Source: Spirodela intermedia (lineage: Eukaryota > Streptophyta > Magnoliopsida > Alismatales > Araceae). Taken from it: a DNA stretch of 64,000 nt. Shown here one piece after another: positions 1 to 12,616 of this stretch. The notes beneath the pieces were generated by a model that saw only the letters and a program-made list of their open reading frames with translations, did no database searches and was not told the DNA's origin. The stretch spans positions 4,903,001-4,967,000 of the forward strand of contig LR746277.1 of assembly GCA_902729315.2 (NCBI GenBank). Reading direction: 5' to 3'. The stretch's first letter is position 1. Every line of letters starts with the position of its first letter. The translations under genes were made by a program, and so were the position numbers.

Positions 1-785
1 TAATAGAGATGACTCTTTTTGAGCAACATACCTAAGAGATTGCTCCATAAAGATTTGTTTCGTGAGATCATTATAGAAAAAGGTATTAGAAACATCTAAC
101 TAGTGGAGAGACCATGTTTGATTTATAGCGAGAGAGAGGAGCACGTGAATAGAGTTGAGGGTAGATGACAAGAGAGAATGTCTTAATGTAGTTGATCTCA
201 TATGCCTACGTGAAGTTTTGAGCAATTAGACAAGCTTTGTGACGAGCAATGGAACCATCTAAGTAATACTTGATGGTAAACACCTACTTACACATCACAA
301 TATTAGTATCGTTTGGGCACGGAACCAAATCTCAAGTCCCCCGAGCAAGCAATGCAACTACTTTCGAATCTATGGCCGCCTTCTATGTAGGTACTTATGT
401 AGCCTCAACATACGACTATGGAAGCAGCTTAGAGGCCACAAAGAGGGCAAAGGTACAAAAAGAAGGAGAAAGACGGTCATAGGAGACAAACTAGGAGATG
501 AGATGGTGGGTGCAAGTGCGTGTACCTTTACGGAGGGCAATAGAGAAATGAAGGTTATCAAGTAAAGTAATGATTGAAGCCGTGGAAGGGATCATAGGAA
601 AGGAAGAGAAGGGTACTACATACAGATCAAGAGGAGCCATGGGAGACATAGGTGGAAGAGAGGCGAATGTAAGTAATGACTCCAAAGAGAGTGTACAAGA
701 GGGAAGAGAAGAGAGAGGGTCCACAGGAACCACCAAGAGAGAGAACCCAAGTGGAAGAGACGTAGCAGCCCAAAGGAGAGGATGA
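1..785 (-). mobile_element. Decayed Ty1/copia pol: reverse transcriptase N-terminal part
   Basis: Reading the minus strand through several stops gives the order of landmarks expected before and inside copia reverse transcriptase: a linker with a short ALRKGTR-like motif (about 520-560), T*DLV and CK*VF where the family has TWDLV and CKWVF (about 275-330), DGSIARHKACLIAQNFT, YEINYIKTFSLV, and NTFFYNDL close to position 90. The window edge cuts the element inside RT. At least two stops (TGA, TAG) sit where the family has Trp (TGG), so they are single G-to-A changes. No intact frame remains, so the element is dead. It continues at 2420-3480 after an interruption. The short open frames on the opposite strand are shadows. 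Confidence 0.8.
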
Positions 786-790
786 GTGAT

Positions 791-862
791 AAGTCTTCAT
801 TATCATGAGTTAATAATTAGTAAATAATATAGTTTTAGCCTTAACTCATGATAAATAGACTT
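791..862. repeat. Imperfect inverted repeat (hairpin)
   Basis: The arms at 791-813 and 841-862 are near-reverse complements (shared core ATCATGAGTTAA against TTAACTCATGAT, and AAGTC against GACTT), with a loop of about 27 AT-rich bases. It lies at the place where the copia coding homology stops and unrelated DNA begins. It could be the end of a small inverted-repeat element or a palindrome formed at an insertion point. Confidence 0.6.
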
Positions 863-2400
863 ATATTTGTGTTAAAGAATGATTTTTGGTTTTCAATTGA
901 TTAACGTGAATTTTTGGGTAACTATGTGATTTTATACGATTTTTACAGTCTTACTTTTGAGATAAATGAAGAACAAGAAATAAAAATAAAAATATTGCGA
1001 AAATGAGGGGACCCGCCGGCTAGCCGTGCCCGCGAGCGGGTCGGAAGCACAGTCGGGGAGTAAGCCGCGAGCAGGGGCTCGAGCGGCTTGGCTTTGGGAC
1101 CAACAGGCACGCGTACGCCACTGCCCTACCACATCACTGGTGGCCAGCCGGCTGTGGGGCAAGGAGTGGTCGTACACGCGAGAGAAGGGACTTTACTCAC
1201 AAAGCTAACATTACTATATATTCGCCCGAAAACTCGGCATACAACTGATGTGGGACTAAACCCACACCTTCCTCAGAAGAGGCGGGGGCGACCGGCACGG
1301 GTTCGAATCCTCCTAGAGTCAAAATTCATATATTTTTATCTGATTATCGCGACTTTCCTGCAGATCGCCGGTGAAGGATTAAGCAATGAGAATCGCTGGA
1401 TCATCGGCGAAAATCTCGTCAACGCAATTCGCAAAGCATTGCTACTAAAATTGCTGAACGATTCGCGATAAAAAGATCGCGAATCCATCGAGTAAATCAT
1501 CTCCGATTGATCGACGAACAAGCCGTCGTCGGGAAGAGGACGATCCGCCGGGAGACCAGTCGCCACCTCCTGAGAGCGTACTAAATGCGATGAAGAGCCT
1601 CCTCTTGCTGCACAGACTTGAGGATGAAGCTCCCTAACACGCGCCCCACCTCCATCCAGCTCCTCTCCGTCAGGTGACAGCCGCCGGAGAGCCGCAAAGT
1701 CGCCGTTTTTCCGCTCCGCCGGGTGACAGCCGCCGGAGACGATTCGACGACCCACTTCATTGGTCTCTAGACTTCGCGAGAAGATCTAGAGATTGTCCAT
1801 GTCGTCTTTGTCCAAGGAGAGCCTTCGAGGCCGTGGACACTGCACGACGATCCTCCCGAACGCTTAGGATTCCGGTGCATCGCCGACGCATCGCCGTCGC
1901 GACGCCGGAACTCTGTTTTCTTGCTTTCAATTTAATTTATGCTTCATTTAGTGATACTTTGTTGATTTTAATTTACCAAACTATACTTCGTTCAATTAAG
2001 ATTTTTCTGGCTTTTACAGATCTTAATTTGATTAATTGAGTCGTCTGTAATCGCCTACGTAAGAATCGCCGGGAGGAACTCTGTTTCCGCCTGATTCGCG
2101 TTCGCCGGGCGCTGACGTCATCCTGACGTCCGCACCCTTATTTCCTTTTTTTCGTGAATTTTAAATATATTTCCTTTTTATTTCCTAGTATAAAATTTGT
2201 AAGAAAATCATACTCATTGAGAAAAATTCTGAATAATTACCAGATATTATATTACATCCCTGTGATCGACTTGGAAAATTACCGCTATTTTTGGAATTTT
2301 TATTGAATTATAATTGATATATTTATTTAGAAATACTTCTAAATATCCGAAAATTCGTATTTTCTAGTTTTATAAATTTTATATTTGCGTGATTTAACAT
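863..2400. other. Non-copia insertion splitting the copia relic, unidentified
   Basis: About 1.6 kb separates the copia linker/RT part (below 785) from the integrase end (above 2420); in an intact element these parts are nearly adjacent. The stretch has a GC-rich part (1005-1300), a TATA-like motif near 1215, a short GGGTTCGAATCC motif near 1299 resembling a tRNA box B, a repeated GTGACAGCCGCCGGAGA motif (about 1673 and 1724), and an AT-rich end. I see no coding homology. It may be a non-autonomous element nested in the copia copy; identity unknown. Confidence 0.4.
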
Positions 2401-2419
2401 ACAACGACTGAGTCACGTC

Positions 2420-3480
2420 AATGAGTCAAAATAGGAGAGAAGAAATGATATTCTTCATGAAAAGTGATATTAGTCGAGGTCACATAGTGACGAGTATCAA
2501 GAAAGTAGACTTGATAGCCCTTTTACATGCGAGAGTAGTCGACAAAGACCCTTTGAAGAGCACGAAGGACGAATTTAGAAAGAGATGGAGAAGAATGTCT
2601 CCCCCTAAGAAGAGTGGAGGGAAGTCAATTCTAAAAAGTAAATGGTAGTCAGAATGATGTTAGCCCAAAGATAGTAGGAGACATTCATCTCAAGAAGTGT
2701 GTGACTGATGTCAAAGAACTAATAATGTTTGCACTCACTAACATTATTTTACTACGAAGTGTGAGAACATGTGGTATGACGGAGGACGTTATGATCATCG
2801 CAGAAGGTGTAAAGAGATATTTAGACAAACTCAAGAACATTCTTAGTCTAAAGAATCTTGAGTGTAGTTGTGCACTAGGTGATAACTTCAGTAATGAAGT
2901 AGGTAACCATGATGATAAACTCAAAGCGGTCGTAGAAGAGGTAAATTCAACTCACACGAGTGTAGTCATTAACAAAAATGATGTAATAGTGATGGCCTGA
3001 GATAGAGGAAGTACGAGATAAACTTCATATATCACAATAGAAAAGATCAAAAGGAACAGAAGAACAAATGTCATCACGACTAACAAAAAAAGTACAATAA
3101 TATTTGCTCAATTAACAAGACTTGCACATAAACTTAGATAGAGAAAGTCATGATAAGATTTTTTATAATTTAGAGAAATAAGGATAGCCTAAACAGTAAT
3201 GTCACAAAAGAGAAGAAGTAGTCATAGAGGTGACAAAAAAGACCCGAAGGCCAAATGAGGGTTTGTCAAAAATGAGTTTGTAGACACTCCGTTTATTTTC
3301 ATGACCTAAATCAATCCTCTATTCAGTATGTAGATCTTGAAAAGTACAGTGAAAGAAAAAGAATGTGATTGTACAAAAAAAGACACTAGTAATAACATTG
3401 ATGGAAAGAAGATTAGTAAGAAAATTGAGAACATAGAGAACTTAGGTAAGGTGAATGGAGGGAGTAATCTACATTATAGA
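2420..3480 (-). mobile_element. Decayed Ty1/copia pol: pre-integrase and integrase part
   Basis: On the minus strand, from high to low coordinates, broken frames give NLLSINVITS and HCTFQDL (GAG-pre-integrase, family form NLLSISQLT...C.FQDL, about 3310-3460), YYLWANIILTTIYFL (family form LWAEAVLTA.YLINR, about 2650-2700), then VFVDYSRM*KGYQVYF and NITFHEEYHFFSP (end of integrase, family form FLGYS..QKGY.CY... DVTFFE..PFF, about 2425-2540). The order and strand match the RT part at 1-785, so both belong to one element. The stop before KGY replaces an expected CAA by TAA. Confidence 0.8.
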
Positions 3481-4440
3481 AGATGAAGAATATCATCTCA
3501 AGCTCGGGGAGCAGCAATGATAGGAGTTGAAGGAGTACAGGTGGTGCCTAAAAAAGAAGAAGAGGAGTGGACGAATGTACTAATGGTGACCCGAAGGGCT
3601 GTCGAGAAGATGGAGGTGAGGTCAAACACACGATCCTTAGAGAGAATAACCCCCTAAATCTAAGATGTGATGACAGACTCAATAAAACTCATGACGATAG
3701 CACTAGAGGGTCAAGAGGTCGATAGTAAGGGGTTGATAGATATCAACCTCTTAGATGAGGGCATGGATGCAATTATAGTGGACATGAAGAGAGAGATCAC
3801 CTTATTTGTAGGAGAAAAGAGACTCAAAGATCTCTAAAACTCGACTAATGTTCGTTCGGTTAACATGGTTTTTATAATGAATCATAAGAGACGTGTCAAA
3901 GTGATGTGCACTAGTGGCTTGACAATGTTGGGCTCGATGCTCGGAAACATCTATGTGATGATAATTGAATTGAGTTGTGACTATGTCACATACGAGGGGT
4001 CCTAAAGGGCGGGTGGGTCTTTCAAGAGATGATGGAGGAGATTGTGAGATCTAAGGAAGAATTCAAAACTAAATGCCCATGACACATAATTATGACTATT
4101 GAAGATGTATTCCGGTTAAATAAATTATGCTGTTATAGAGTGGCAAGCCAGAAGAATCATTGGAGAAAGGAGAACACCAGTTGGAAGAAGCTCAAAGGAC
4201 TCAAAGGCAGACGACAGAGGGGGGGTGAGATGACGCCATGAGGCCAGTGAGTCTGGGCCGAAGGGGCAAGTGGTGGGATGAGTAGATTGAGGCTCGACGG
4301 GCCAATCTAAAGGGGTTTAGGTAGAGCCGGAGGGGAAGGTAGAGTTGGCGGGGGCCGGCTGGGCCCAGCTGGGCCAGCTGGGCCTGCAGATCTGCACGGG
4401 GCTGGCATGTTCAGCTGGGTCGGTCTCGAGTGGGCCAGTC
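3480..4440. other. Probable remainder of copia relic (gag/protease side), unrecognisable
   Basis: This A/G-rich stretch lies where gag and protease of the minus-strand copia element would be expected. I could not find the protease DSGA signature or a zinc knuckle on either strand. No plausible gene is seen. From 4200 on the sequence becomes GC-rich and purine-biased, leading into the GA repeat. Confidence 0.35.
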
Positions 4441-4450
4441 CGGAAGTGGG

Positions 4451-4460
4451 ACGGGTGCAC

Positions 4461-4522
<62 letters not shown>

Positions 4523-4542
4523 CGACGGGTGCACTGGTGAGA
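4451..4542. repeat. (GA)n microsatellite inside a direct repeat
   Basis: A GA run of roughly 55 bases (about 4465-4520) is flanked by two copies of ACGGGTGCACTGGTGAGA (4451-4468 and 4525-4542). A related GAAGTGGGA motif occurs on the outer side of both copies. Confidence 0.85.
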
Positions 4543-5073
4543 TCAAGTCCAGAAGTGGGAGGTCGCCTAAAATGCCCCGAGAAAATTTAATTGTCTCTCG
4601 TTCAAAAAGCTGTTCAGTGCAGCAGAGTTACCGTAAATTAAGGAATGAAACTGGCCATGATCTCTCTCACTCCTCTCTCTCTCTCTCTTTTCTTTATCTA
4701 TCTATCGGTCTCCTCTAGCCCCGACGAACTGGGCGGCCGGCGTCAGGTGCTGGGGCAGCTCTGCGATCCCCCCGCAACTCACCCCGCCTGATGGGCTTCA
4801 AGCAGGCAGATAATGGGCAAACTCCCCTGATGGCCCAAATCGTAGACGGGTCCGGTTTTGGTTTGGGCATATTACAAAATGGGCCGGGTGCCGAAATTTC
4901 TGAAGTAACAGTATTACCCTCTTCTTAATAAAAATTAATGCTGTAGACTTTAAGTTTATTAAAAAATCCAGGTCATATTTTTTTTAAATGGAGCCCAAGC
5001 CCTGGCAAAGCCCTCTCCCCTCCATCCCTTAGCTTCTCACGCCAGTGGATTCCTGTTCATCTCTCTCCAGAGC

Positions 5074-6862
5074 ATGGGGGAATGCGCGACTGTTCGGCTG
5101 TGTCTACCGTCTCTCGCCGACGATGACCCCCTCTTCTCGAAAAAGATGGTTCCTCTTTTCCTCTCTCTCTCTCCCTCCCTCCCAACATCCCTCTACATAT
5201 GCCTTTTTGTTGAGATTGGGGGAGGTTTATCGTGTGTAACTCGCCTTGCAGAAGCTGCTCTCGGCAAGGAACCTAAGTTCGGAGCTCCAGTTGAGGCAGG
5301 GTTTAACCAAGGAAGAGGTGCTCATTGGACTGGGTCGGCTGGTCCAGTGTGCTAGAATTCTTCTTTTGGATGAGGTGAGATGATTGCTCTCAATCTTCTT
5401 CCTATCCCGTTTCTGTTGCCAGAGGGCTGATGACTGTGGTCATCGGTGTCTGGCCTTTTGGAGGCGATGAATGATACTTTTATTGATTAATACGTGCAGG
5501 TAGAGATCTACTTCGTGGAGGGCGATGACTCTGGTCCTTTTAGCCCGAGAAACGAGATCGAGTCTCTCAATTTGGTTCTCTCGGCAATAGACGATTCTTT
5601 TGAAGGTACCCTTGGCGTCGCGGTGGAAGTATTAAAATTTTTGAAGGAGGCTACCCTCGAAATGATCGGCAAGATTGGGGCTCAATGTACCGACTACGTG
5701 ATCAGTGAGGAGTCTAATTCTACTGTCGAAGAGTTGCTGATTAAATGGGGAAAGGAGCAGGGTGTAAAGACGAAACTAAGGATATTTCGTGAGTCCCCTC
5801 GCACGTTTCAACTGGTCCATTGAATTTTCCTTGATGCTTTCTTGATCATTCATTTGTCGATCATTGATTTTTCTATCCAACGACATGATATTTTTCGATG
5901 ACCTCATTAAACATTCCTTATTTGTTTCTAAAACGTCCATATATTTTCTATCATTTTCATTAAATATTGTCTGTTGTAGATTTCGAAGGAGCTGGACGAG
6001 GAGCAGTGGCATCACGCGATCTTGATGTTGGGGATATCGCATTGGAGATCCCTGCTTCTCTCATTATCTGTGAGGAGCTGGTTTATGAATCTGAGATGGT
6101 AATCCTCTGGAGTCATGCCTGCAGCTGTCGGTGTGAATTAATTCAACTTCTTTCCAATGATAAATCTTAGAGACCTTTCTTTGGTTTAAATATCATAGCA
6201 TGCCTTCGTATGACAAATACCTACTGTTAAATCTTCTGACAACTGTAATGCTTCCTTGAAAACATTGCCTTAGTTACATACATGTTTTTTTTTTTCGGTC
6301 GAATGATTCATAGATTCTCATTTCTCTCCTTCCTTGTGCTTCATATTGTTGCCGCATCATTAGGCTCGAAAGCCATTTTTCGAAATTAATGTATTGTCTT
6401 CTTTTTAGTAATTAAAAACTCAATCAGCGAAGATATGCTCTCACTTTTGGAAACATTTGCGCTGTAAATTTAAAATTTAGCTAACTTATACTTAACGTGG
6501 AGGCTATGTCCTTTCACAAAGCAGATAAAAAGGATTGATCATTTCGATATTGTATGCAGATTTAGTTGATTCATTGACAGGACAAATACGTTCAGAGAGT
6601 AAGATTTTTCTTCACTTGAAGTAGGGCCATCATCAAGAGAATGTCGAGTCTTTACCTTGGAAACCAGAAGGATTTGAGACCCCTTGATTCGTTTTCCTTG
6701 GCGGAAGGAAATTACACAACTGATTCATATTTCCTTTTTTGTGATAAAATCTTGACATGTTCAAAAATTGATTTAAGATAGAAGTGTTCATAACCATCTG
6801 GTTTGTTGCAACTAAGGGCGTGAAGAGTTTTACGATTATAGTTTTCTGTCCCCAACCTGATC

Positions 6863-6893
<31 letters not shown>

Positions 6894-8589
6894 GTGCCTC
6901 TATCCTCCGAGTGCTCATGCCAGATGTTGAGTAATGCTTCAATTATCAACACATTAACTTCTCTCGCCACTTGGGTATCCTGTAGTTTGGCATACTAAAG
7001 AACTTGGACGGCATCTCTTCTGAAACAATGATGTTATTGTGGACCATGAAGGAGAGGCACAATCCAGATTCGAGATTCAAGGTCTACTTTGATACGCTTC
7101 CCACGGAATTTAGAACAGGTGATGGTATAAACTCGGCCATTTATATCCTCTTATGAACGATCGATCTTTTCTTAATCCCCAAAGAGAGTCGTGTGTATTT
7201 CTTCGTCTCAGTGGCGAATATTCTCTCATCTTTACTATGTTTGGAAGCTAAACGACACAAATAACTCGTTCATAAGATCATTCGAGTTTTTTTTTTTTTC
7301 CGCCGAAAATATTTGGTAGTAATCCCATTCGCATTTAACACATTAGAGATTGCCCTTTTAACCTTACAGGATTGAGCTTTGGAATCCACGCTCTTGCTGC
7401 ATTAGAGGGAACCATGCTCTTCGAGGAACTAGTTCAGGCAAAAGAGGTTGACCCGGCCCCCCCCTCTCTCTCTCTCTATCTGTGTTCTCACATCGGGGGA
7501 TTCTCTCTGCTCATCTTCTTCCATCTCTGTCTTTCAGCACTTGCGCCACCAATACGATGCATTATGCCCCGCATTATGCGCTGATCATCCCAATGTTTTT
7601 CAATCAGACATGTATACATGGGATCAGTTCGTCTGGGCATGTGAGCTCTGGTACTCAAACAGCATGAAAATCGTATTCTCTGATGGCAAGCTGAGGACTT
7701 GCTTGGTTCCCATCGCGGGCTTCCTCAATCACTCGGTACATGCCATCTTACTCACTAGCAAGTGGATGACTATTTACGTTGGTTTTAGGCTCCCCAATTC
7801 AGAATCCTTCCTGCTCTGCAGCTCTACCCTCACGTGACCCGATATGGAAAGGTTGACCCGGCATCGGATTCTCTGAGACTGATCTTATCGAGACCATGCG
7901 ACAGAGGGGAGCAGTGCTTTCTCAGCTATGGGAGCTTTCCTAGTTCTCACCTGGTCACTTTCTACGGCTTTCTCCCGCGAGATATGCACCGGAACCCGTA
8001 TGACGTCATCCCTCTGGGTATATACTCCTGCTCTTTCCTTATTCGGGTGTCTGAATCGATGGGTAAGTGCCCAAGGAATGTCTTCTTCTTCCCTGTGCCT
8101 GTCGTAGATTTTGAGGATCTTGTGGACAAGGAGGGCGACCAAGGGCCCGGAGTTGACGGCGGCTGGTCAACCCACATGGTCCGCGGCACGTGGTTGTCCA
8201 AGAGCAAGGCCCCCCCCAACTACGGACTGCCGCCGCCGCTGCTGGATCATCTCCGATCAGTTCTCAGAGCCGAGGTCAACGGTGAAACCGAGAGGGCGGT
8301 CCTTGAAGCGGCCCTGTCCATATTTAGTCCTATGTTGGAGGGGATCGGAGCGGACGATATAGACAGGTTTTGGGCTTCTTTCGGACGACCCACGTGGCTT
8401 GCACACGTGGAAACTGCGCCGCCATTCCCTTCTCTCCCATGGTGTCTCTGACGACGCTCTTTCCTCCACAGGGACGGAGCTAGCTGGGACGTGAAGCTGG
8501 CCCTGGATTTCGTTGACTTGCAGAGGAAGATCATCTCTTCGGTCGTGGCCTCTTCGTCCCTCGCCCTCCAGTCACTGGGACCTCTATAG
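5074..8589 (+). CDS. SET-domain protein (Rubisco-LSMT/SETD3-like class)
   Basis: Ten exons join in frame: 5074-5148, 5252-5374, 5500-5788, 5980-6098, 6986-7118, 7370-7446, 7538-7735, 7822-8017, 8108-8366, 8472-8589, giving 528 residues. The split SET domain starts with GAGRGAVAS (about residue 165), carries the FLNHS signature (about 334-338) and ends with the C.SYG/FYGF stretch (about 370-385); the rest resembles a Rubisco-LSMT-type substrate-binding domain. The family methylates lysine (or histidine in SETD3) on non-histone proteins; the substrate here is unknown. No clear transit peptide is seen, so location is open. The start is the first ATG giving a family-like N terminus. It resembles my memory of Arabidopsis At2g18850. 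Confidence 0.88.
6861..6888. repeat. (TA)n microsatellite in SET-gene intron
   Basis: Uninterrupted TA run of about 26 bases within the 6099-6985 intron. Confidence 0.9.
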
Positions 8590-9608
8590 TCAACGACGCC
8601 ATCCTTACATATGTTTTTTCCCAAAGTCAACGACCGCGCAGACGGTTGGTTCTTGTGGTATAACCTGTATGCGCCAGGTCTGACTCAGAGGATCGATAGT
8701 CTTTCCAGGAGGGAAGGCGTGGGTGAACAACGCCCATCGCTGAGCTACCGCCTACTCAGCTACCACCTGCTCCACTAACTCAGATGAGAGCGGGAGTCAA
8801 AAGCCCCAGCTGCGGACACGGAGGTAAACGGTCTCGGGCCGATGTGGCTGGCAAATGCGGGCTCGGACCTGTAATTCGGGCCCCGAGAATTGGCCCAGTC
8901 TGATCGAGTCTCGAAGGGCACGTTGTTTGGAGCCCGCCAAGAACATTCTCGATAAATTTATTCTCCACGGTCATGTATCCCGAAGGAGTTTCCACCGTCC
9001 GATCCTGGCTGTTGATTCCCCTCCGAGTTCGAACCGTCGATCAGGTGAACCATCTAGGGGGAAGATATTAATAATATGGACGCGGCGGTTGGGCTACAGC
9101 TAGTGGGGCCCACGCCTCGGCTGTCGACTGGACGGCGGCCGACGCCCGAAGGTGGGGTCCACTGGCGCCGGCGAGTGGGCAGTCCACTTGCCCCATCGTG
9201 CCCCGCCAACAGCCGGCGTAGAATAAAAAAAAAAGAGAAAAAAAGTAAAAAAAACTGTTCTTCCCCCATTCGATCTTCCTCTTGCAGAGGTCAGAGCAGA
9301 AGAAGTGCCTGTGACGGAGAGATTTCTAAATACAGGAAGAGAGGGAGAAGGAAGCGGACTGCGAGAAAGAGGGAGAAGGAGAAGGAGAAGGTGAGGGTTC
9401 CGTGTACGGTTCTCTCTCTCTCTCTCTCCTTCATCTCTCTTTTGTTCTTCCATTCCTGCTTGCTTCGCTGGGGGTGTTCACTTCTGCCTTCAAGCGAAGG
9501 GAAGGATTGAGCGAAAAGTTGTACGGAGAGCCCCGGCTTGCTCGCCGCTCCCCGGGGGGGACGGACGAATTCGTCGAGGCGGTTGCGGAAGCGGAGATTG
9601 TCTCGCAG
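8590..9608. other. Intergenic region and leader of the syntaxin-like gene
   Basis: No gene is seen. It holds an A-rich tract at about 9222-9258, a CT run at about 9409-9428, and a likely transcribed leader: CGCAG directly before the ATG at 9609 fits a splice acceptor, so the 5'UTR may contain an intron. Confidence 0.5.
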
Positions 9609-11141
9609 ATGGCAGCCGGCAACAGTTTCGATCAATGGCAGAAGGATGTCTTCTTCTCCGCCGCCGAGGAGGTCCAGGACTCCGCAGATGTGTACGTTTC
9701 GTCGTTCGCTTTCGATGTCACCGAAGATTTATGTGCTCGTCGTCCATCGATGTGCTCTTCTATTCGGAGGATTTGATTTTCTTCGCCGTCTGCCACAATC
9801 GGCTGTAAATCTGGTCTTCTGTGGGGTGTTTCAATTGCCTCTTCCGTTTTTTCCTTCATCTTTTGCTGCGCCGTGTTCCTGGTTGATGAATTCGAAACCT
9901 GGATGCTTCGCTCTTCGTTCCAGAATGGAGTCGATGTACAGGATGTGGCTTAGAGCGCAGAGCGAGGGACATCACACCGATGTCTTCATTGAGCTCCGAA
10001 GAGAGCTCCAAACGGCCTTGGGCACTGCAAAGTGGCAGGTTCGTTCGTAAACCTAATCCTCACCCGTTTCCTGGTTCTTAGTATTTGGTCTCCATGGCCA
10101 AGCGTATGAGGAAGCATCTGTAGCCAAGGGTGTTCGTGTTCCTTGAACAGTTGGAAGAGTTTGAAAGAGCCGTCAGAGAGAGCCACAGACGCAAGCCGCT
10201 CGATAAAAGTGCCGTCATCAGGCACAATCAGTTCATTCTGGCGATGGAAGACCAAATTGTTCAGGTAGAGAAGGCACTGGGACAGTCGCTCGTCGAGGAA
10301 GGGAAGGAACCGCTCCAATGGATCCAACTTGACGAGGAAGAGCGAAATGATCTGGCTCTGTTTCTCTGTACGGCTCCCTCCGCTTCAACGCGAGGGGAAG
10401 TCGATTCTGCTCGAGACAGGGGTGTGCCCAGCTCTATAACGAGTTTCAGGGAGGTCATATCCTTCAATATCGACTCTAAATTGGTAGTCGAGGTGGAAGC
10501 GAAGGAGAAGACCTCCTCCAAGAGAAGAGACGAGATGCCCGACCAGGGCAACCCGAACAACGGGAAAAGAAGGGCATCCAGCTCACCGGATATCGGCGCC
10601 TGGAAGATTGTGATTGCCGACGAGGAGAGCAAAGAGAGGAAACCCCCGGAAACCTGGGCAGAGTCACTATCACCAGCTCGAGCACACGGTTTCCTCAATT
10701 TTATGAAGGTTGCAGAACTCGCAGCCAAGGTGAAATGGTCGAGCTTTGGGAAGGTGAAGAACGCAGATGGTCGCCCAATCGAGCAAGGGACATCTAGTTT
10801 CTTTGGCTGTAAGGGCATCACTCGCGTTTCTCAGGTGAGGATTCCTTCCATGTTAGCGATAGAACGAGCCATGGCAGCTCCATTGATTTCCTTATCGGGG
10901 GTAATCCGCCTTCACATCGGCTGAATTCATCTACCCTGAACAGAGACTGAAAGCAATGGGTGAAAGAAGTGGCGGCTGCCTGAGCGATTGCAGGGAGGGT
11001 GTGATCTCTCATCTTGCCGAATCTCAGCGCCATGGACCAGGCCTTTACATGCAGCTTAAACGACCAGCTCGAGTCACCGTACTGCTCGCCCTCACCATGC
11101 TTCTCGTCGGTGAGTTCATCCTCCACGGATTAACATCGTGA
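9609..11141 (+). CDS. Syntaxin/t-SNARE-family protein with syntaxin-6 N-domain, tail-anchored
   Basis: Four exons (9609-9691, 9924-10038, 10151-10834, 10944-11141) encode 359 residues. Residues 1 to about 105 match the syntaxin-6/SYP61 N-terminal three-helix domain (SFDQWQKDVFF, ESMYRMW, ELRRELQTALGTAKWQLEEFE, ending near QFILAMEDQI). A long charged, disordered middle follows. A single hydrophobic segment at about 338-357 ends two residues before the stop, so the protein should be tail-anchored in the TGN/endosomal system. I see no Qc-SNARE heptad motif before the membrane segment, so a fusion role is doubtful; Arabidopsis has annotated relatives of the same build (At4g30240 type). Confidence 0.8.
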
Positions 11142-12137
<996 letters not shown>

Positions 12138-12616
12138 GGGAGCTCTCTCCGGCGTCCCGCGGGATGTACAGTAGGCAGGGTTGGGGTTTTGGTGGATATG
12201 ACCTGGATGTCTTTTCTTCCTTTCTCAGCACGGAGGATAGGAACCGTTCGAAGCCATTACTGATCCTTCCCCTTGTCGGCTTTCTCCCACTGTGATGTTG
12301 AGTGGTGCTCCGCTCGAGATTCTCCTTCTATCTCTCTATCTTTCCGATCTCGTGGTTGGTGCGACGACGACATCGCGGGGGGGGGTGGGGAGGGGGGGGT
12401 GCTTCCTGCACTCCGGATAATCCGACTGGGGTGACGTGATCGGTACGAGATGAGCGGATCAGCGACCGGCTTCTGCTTATTTTTCTCTCTCTTATGGTGT
12501 TGAGAGAGAGAGAGAGAGATATTCTGTGATATCAAGGGTAGAAAGGTTAGGGCAGGAGCCAGGATGACGAAACGTGTCGTATATACAGAAGAGGGGGCCA
12601 GATGATGTGGGAGAAT
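12138..12616. other. 3' region of variant H4 and of the facing small gene
   Basis: Convergent 3' flanks of the genes at 11826-12137 (+) and 12617-13270 (-). It contains a G tract near 12378-12400 and a short GA run near 12503-12520. No further gene is seen. Confidence 0.5.

Noticed and set aside
1255-1320. Possible tRNA gene (GGGTTCGAATCC motif)
   Set aside because: Only the T-loop-like motif is present. No matching acceptor stem, anticodon arm or box A at the right distance was found.
2421-3000. Plus-strand open frames suggesting a gene or viral relic
   Set aside because: The opposite strand carries clear copia integrase motifs, so these frames are antisense shadows.
9076-9510. Open frames upstream of the syntaxin-like gene
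   Set aside because: They lie in purine- or pyrimidine-biased leader sequence and overlap on both strands.
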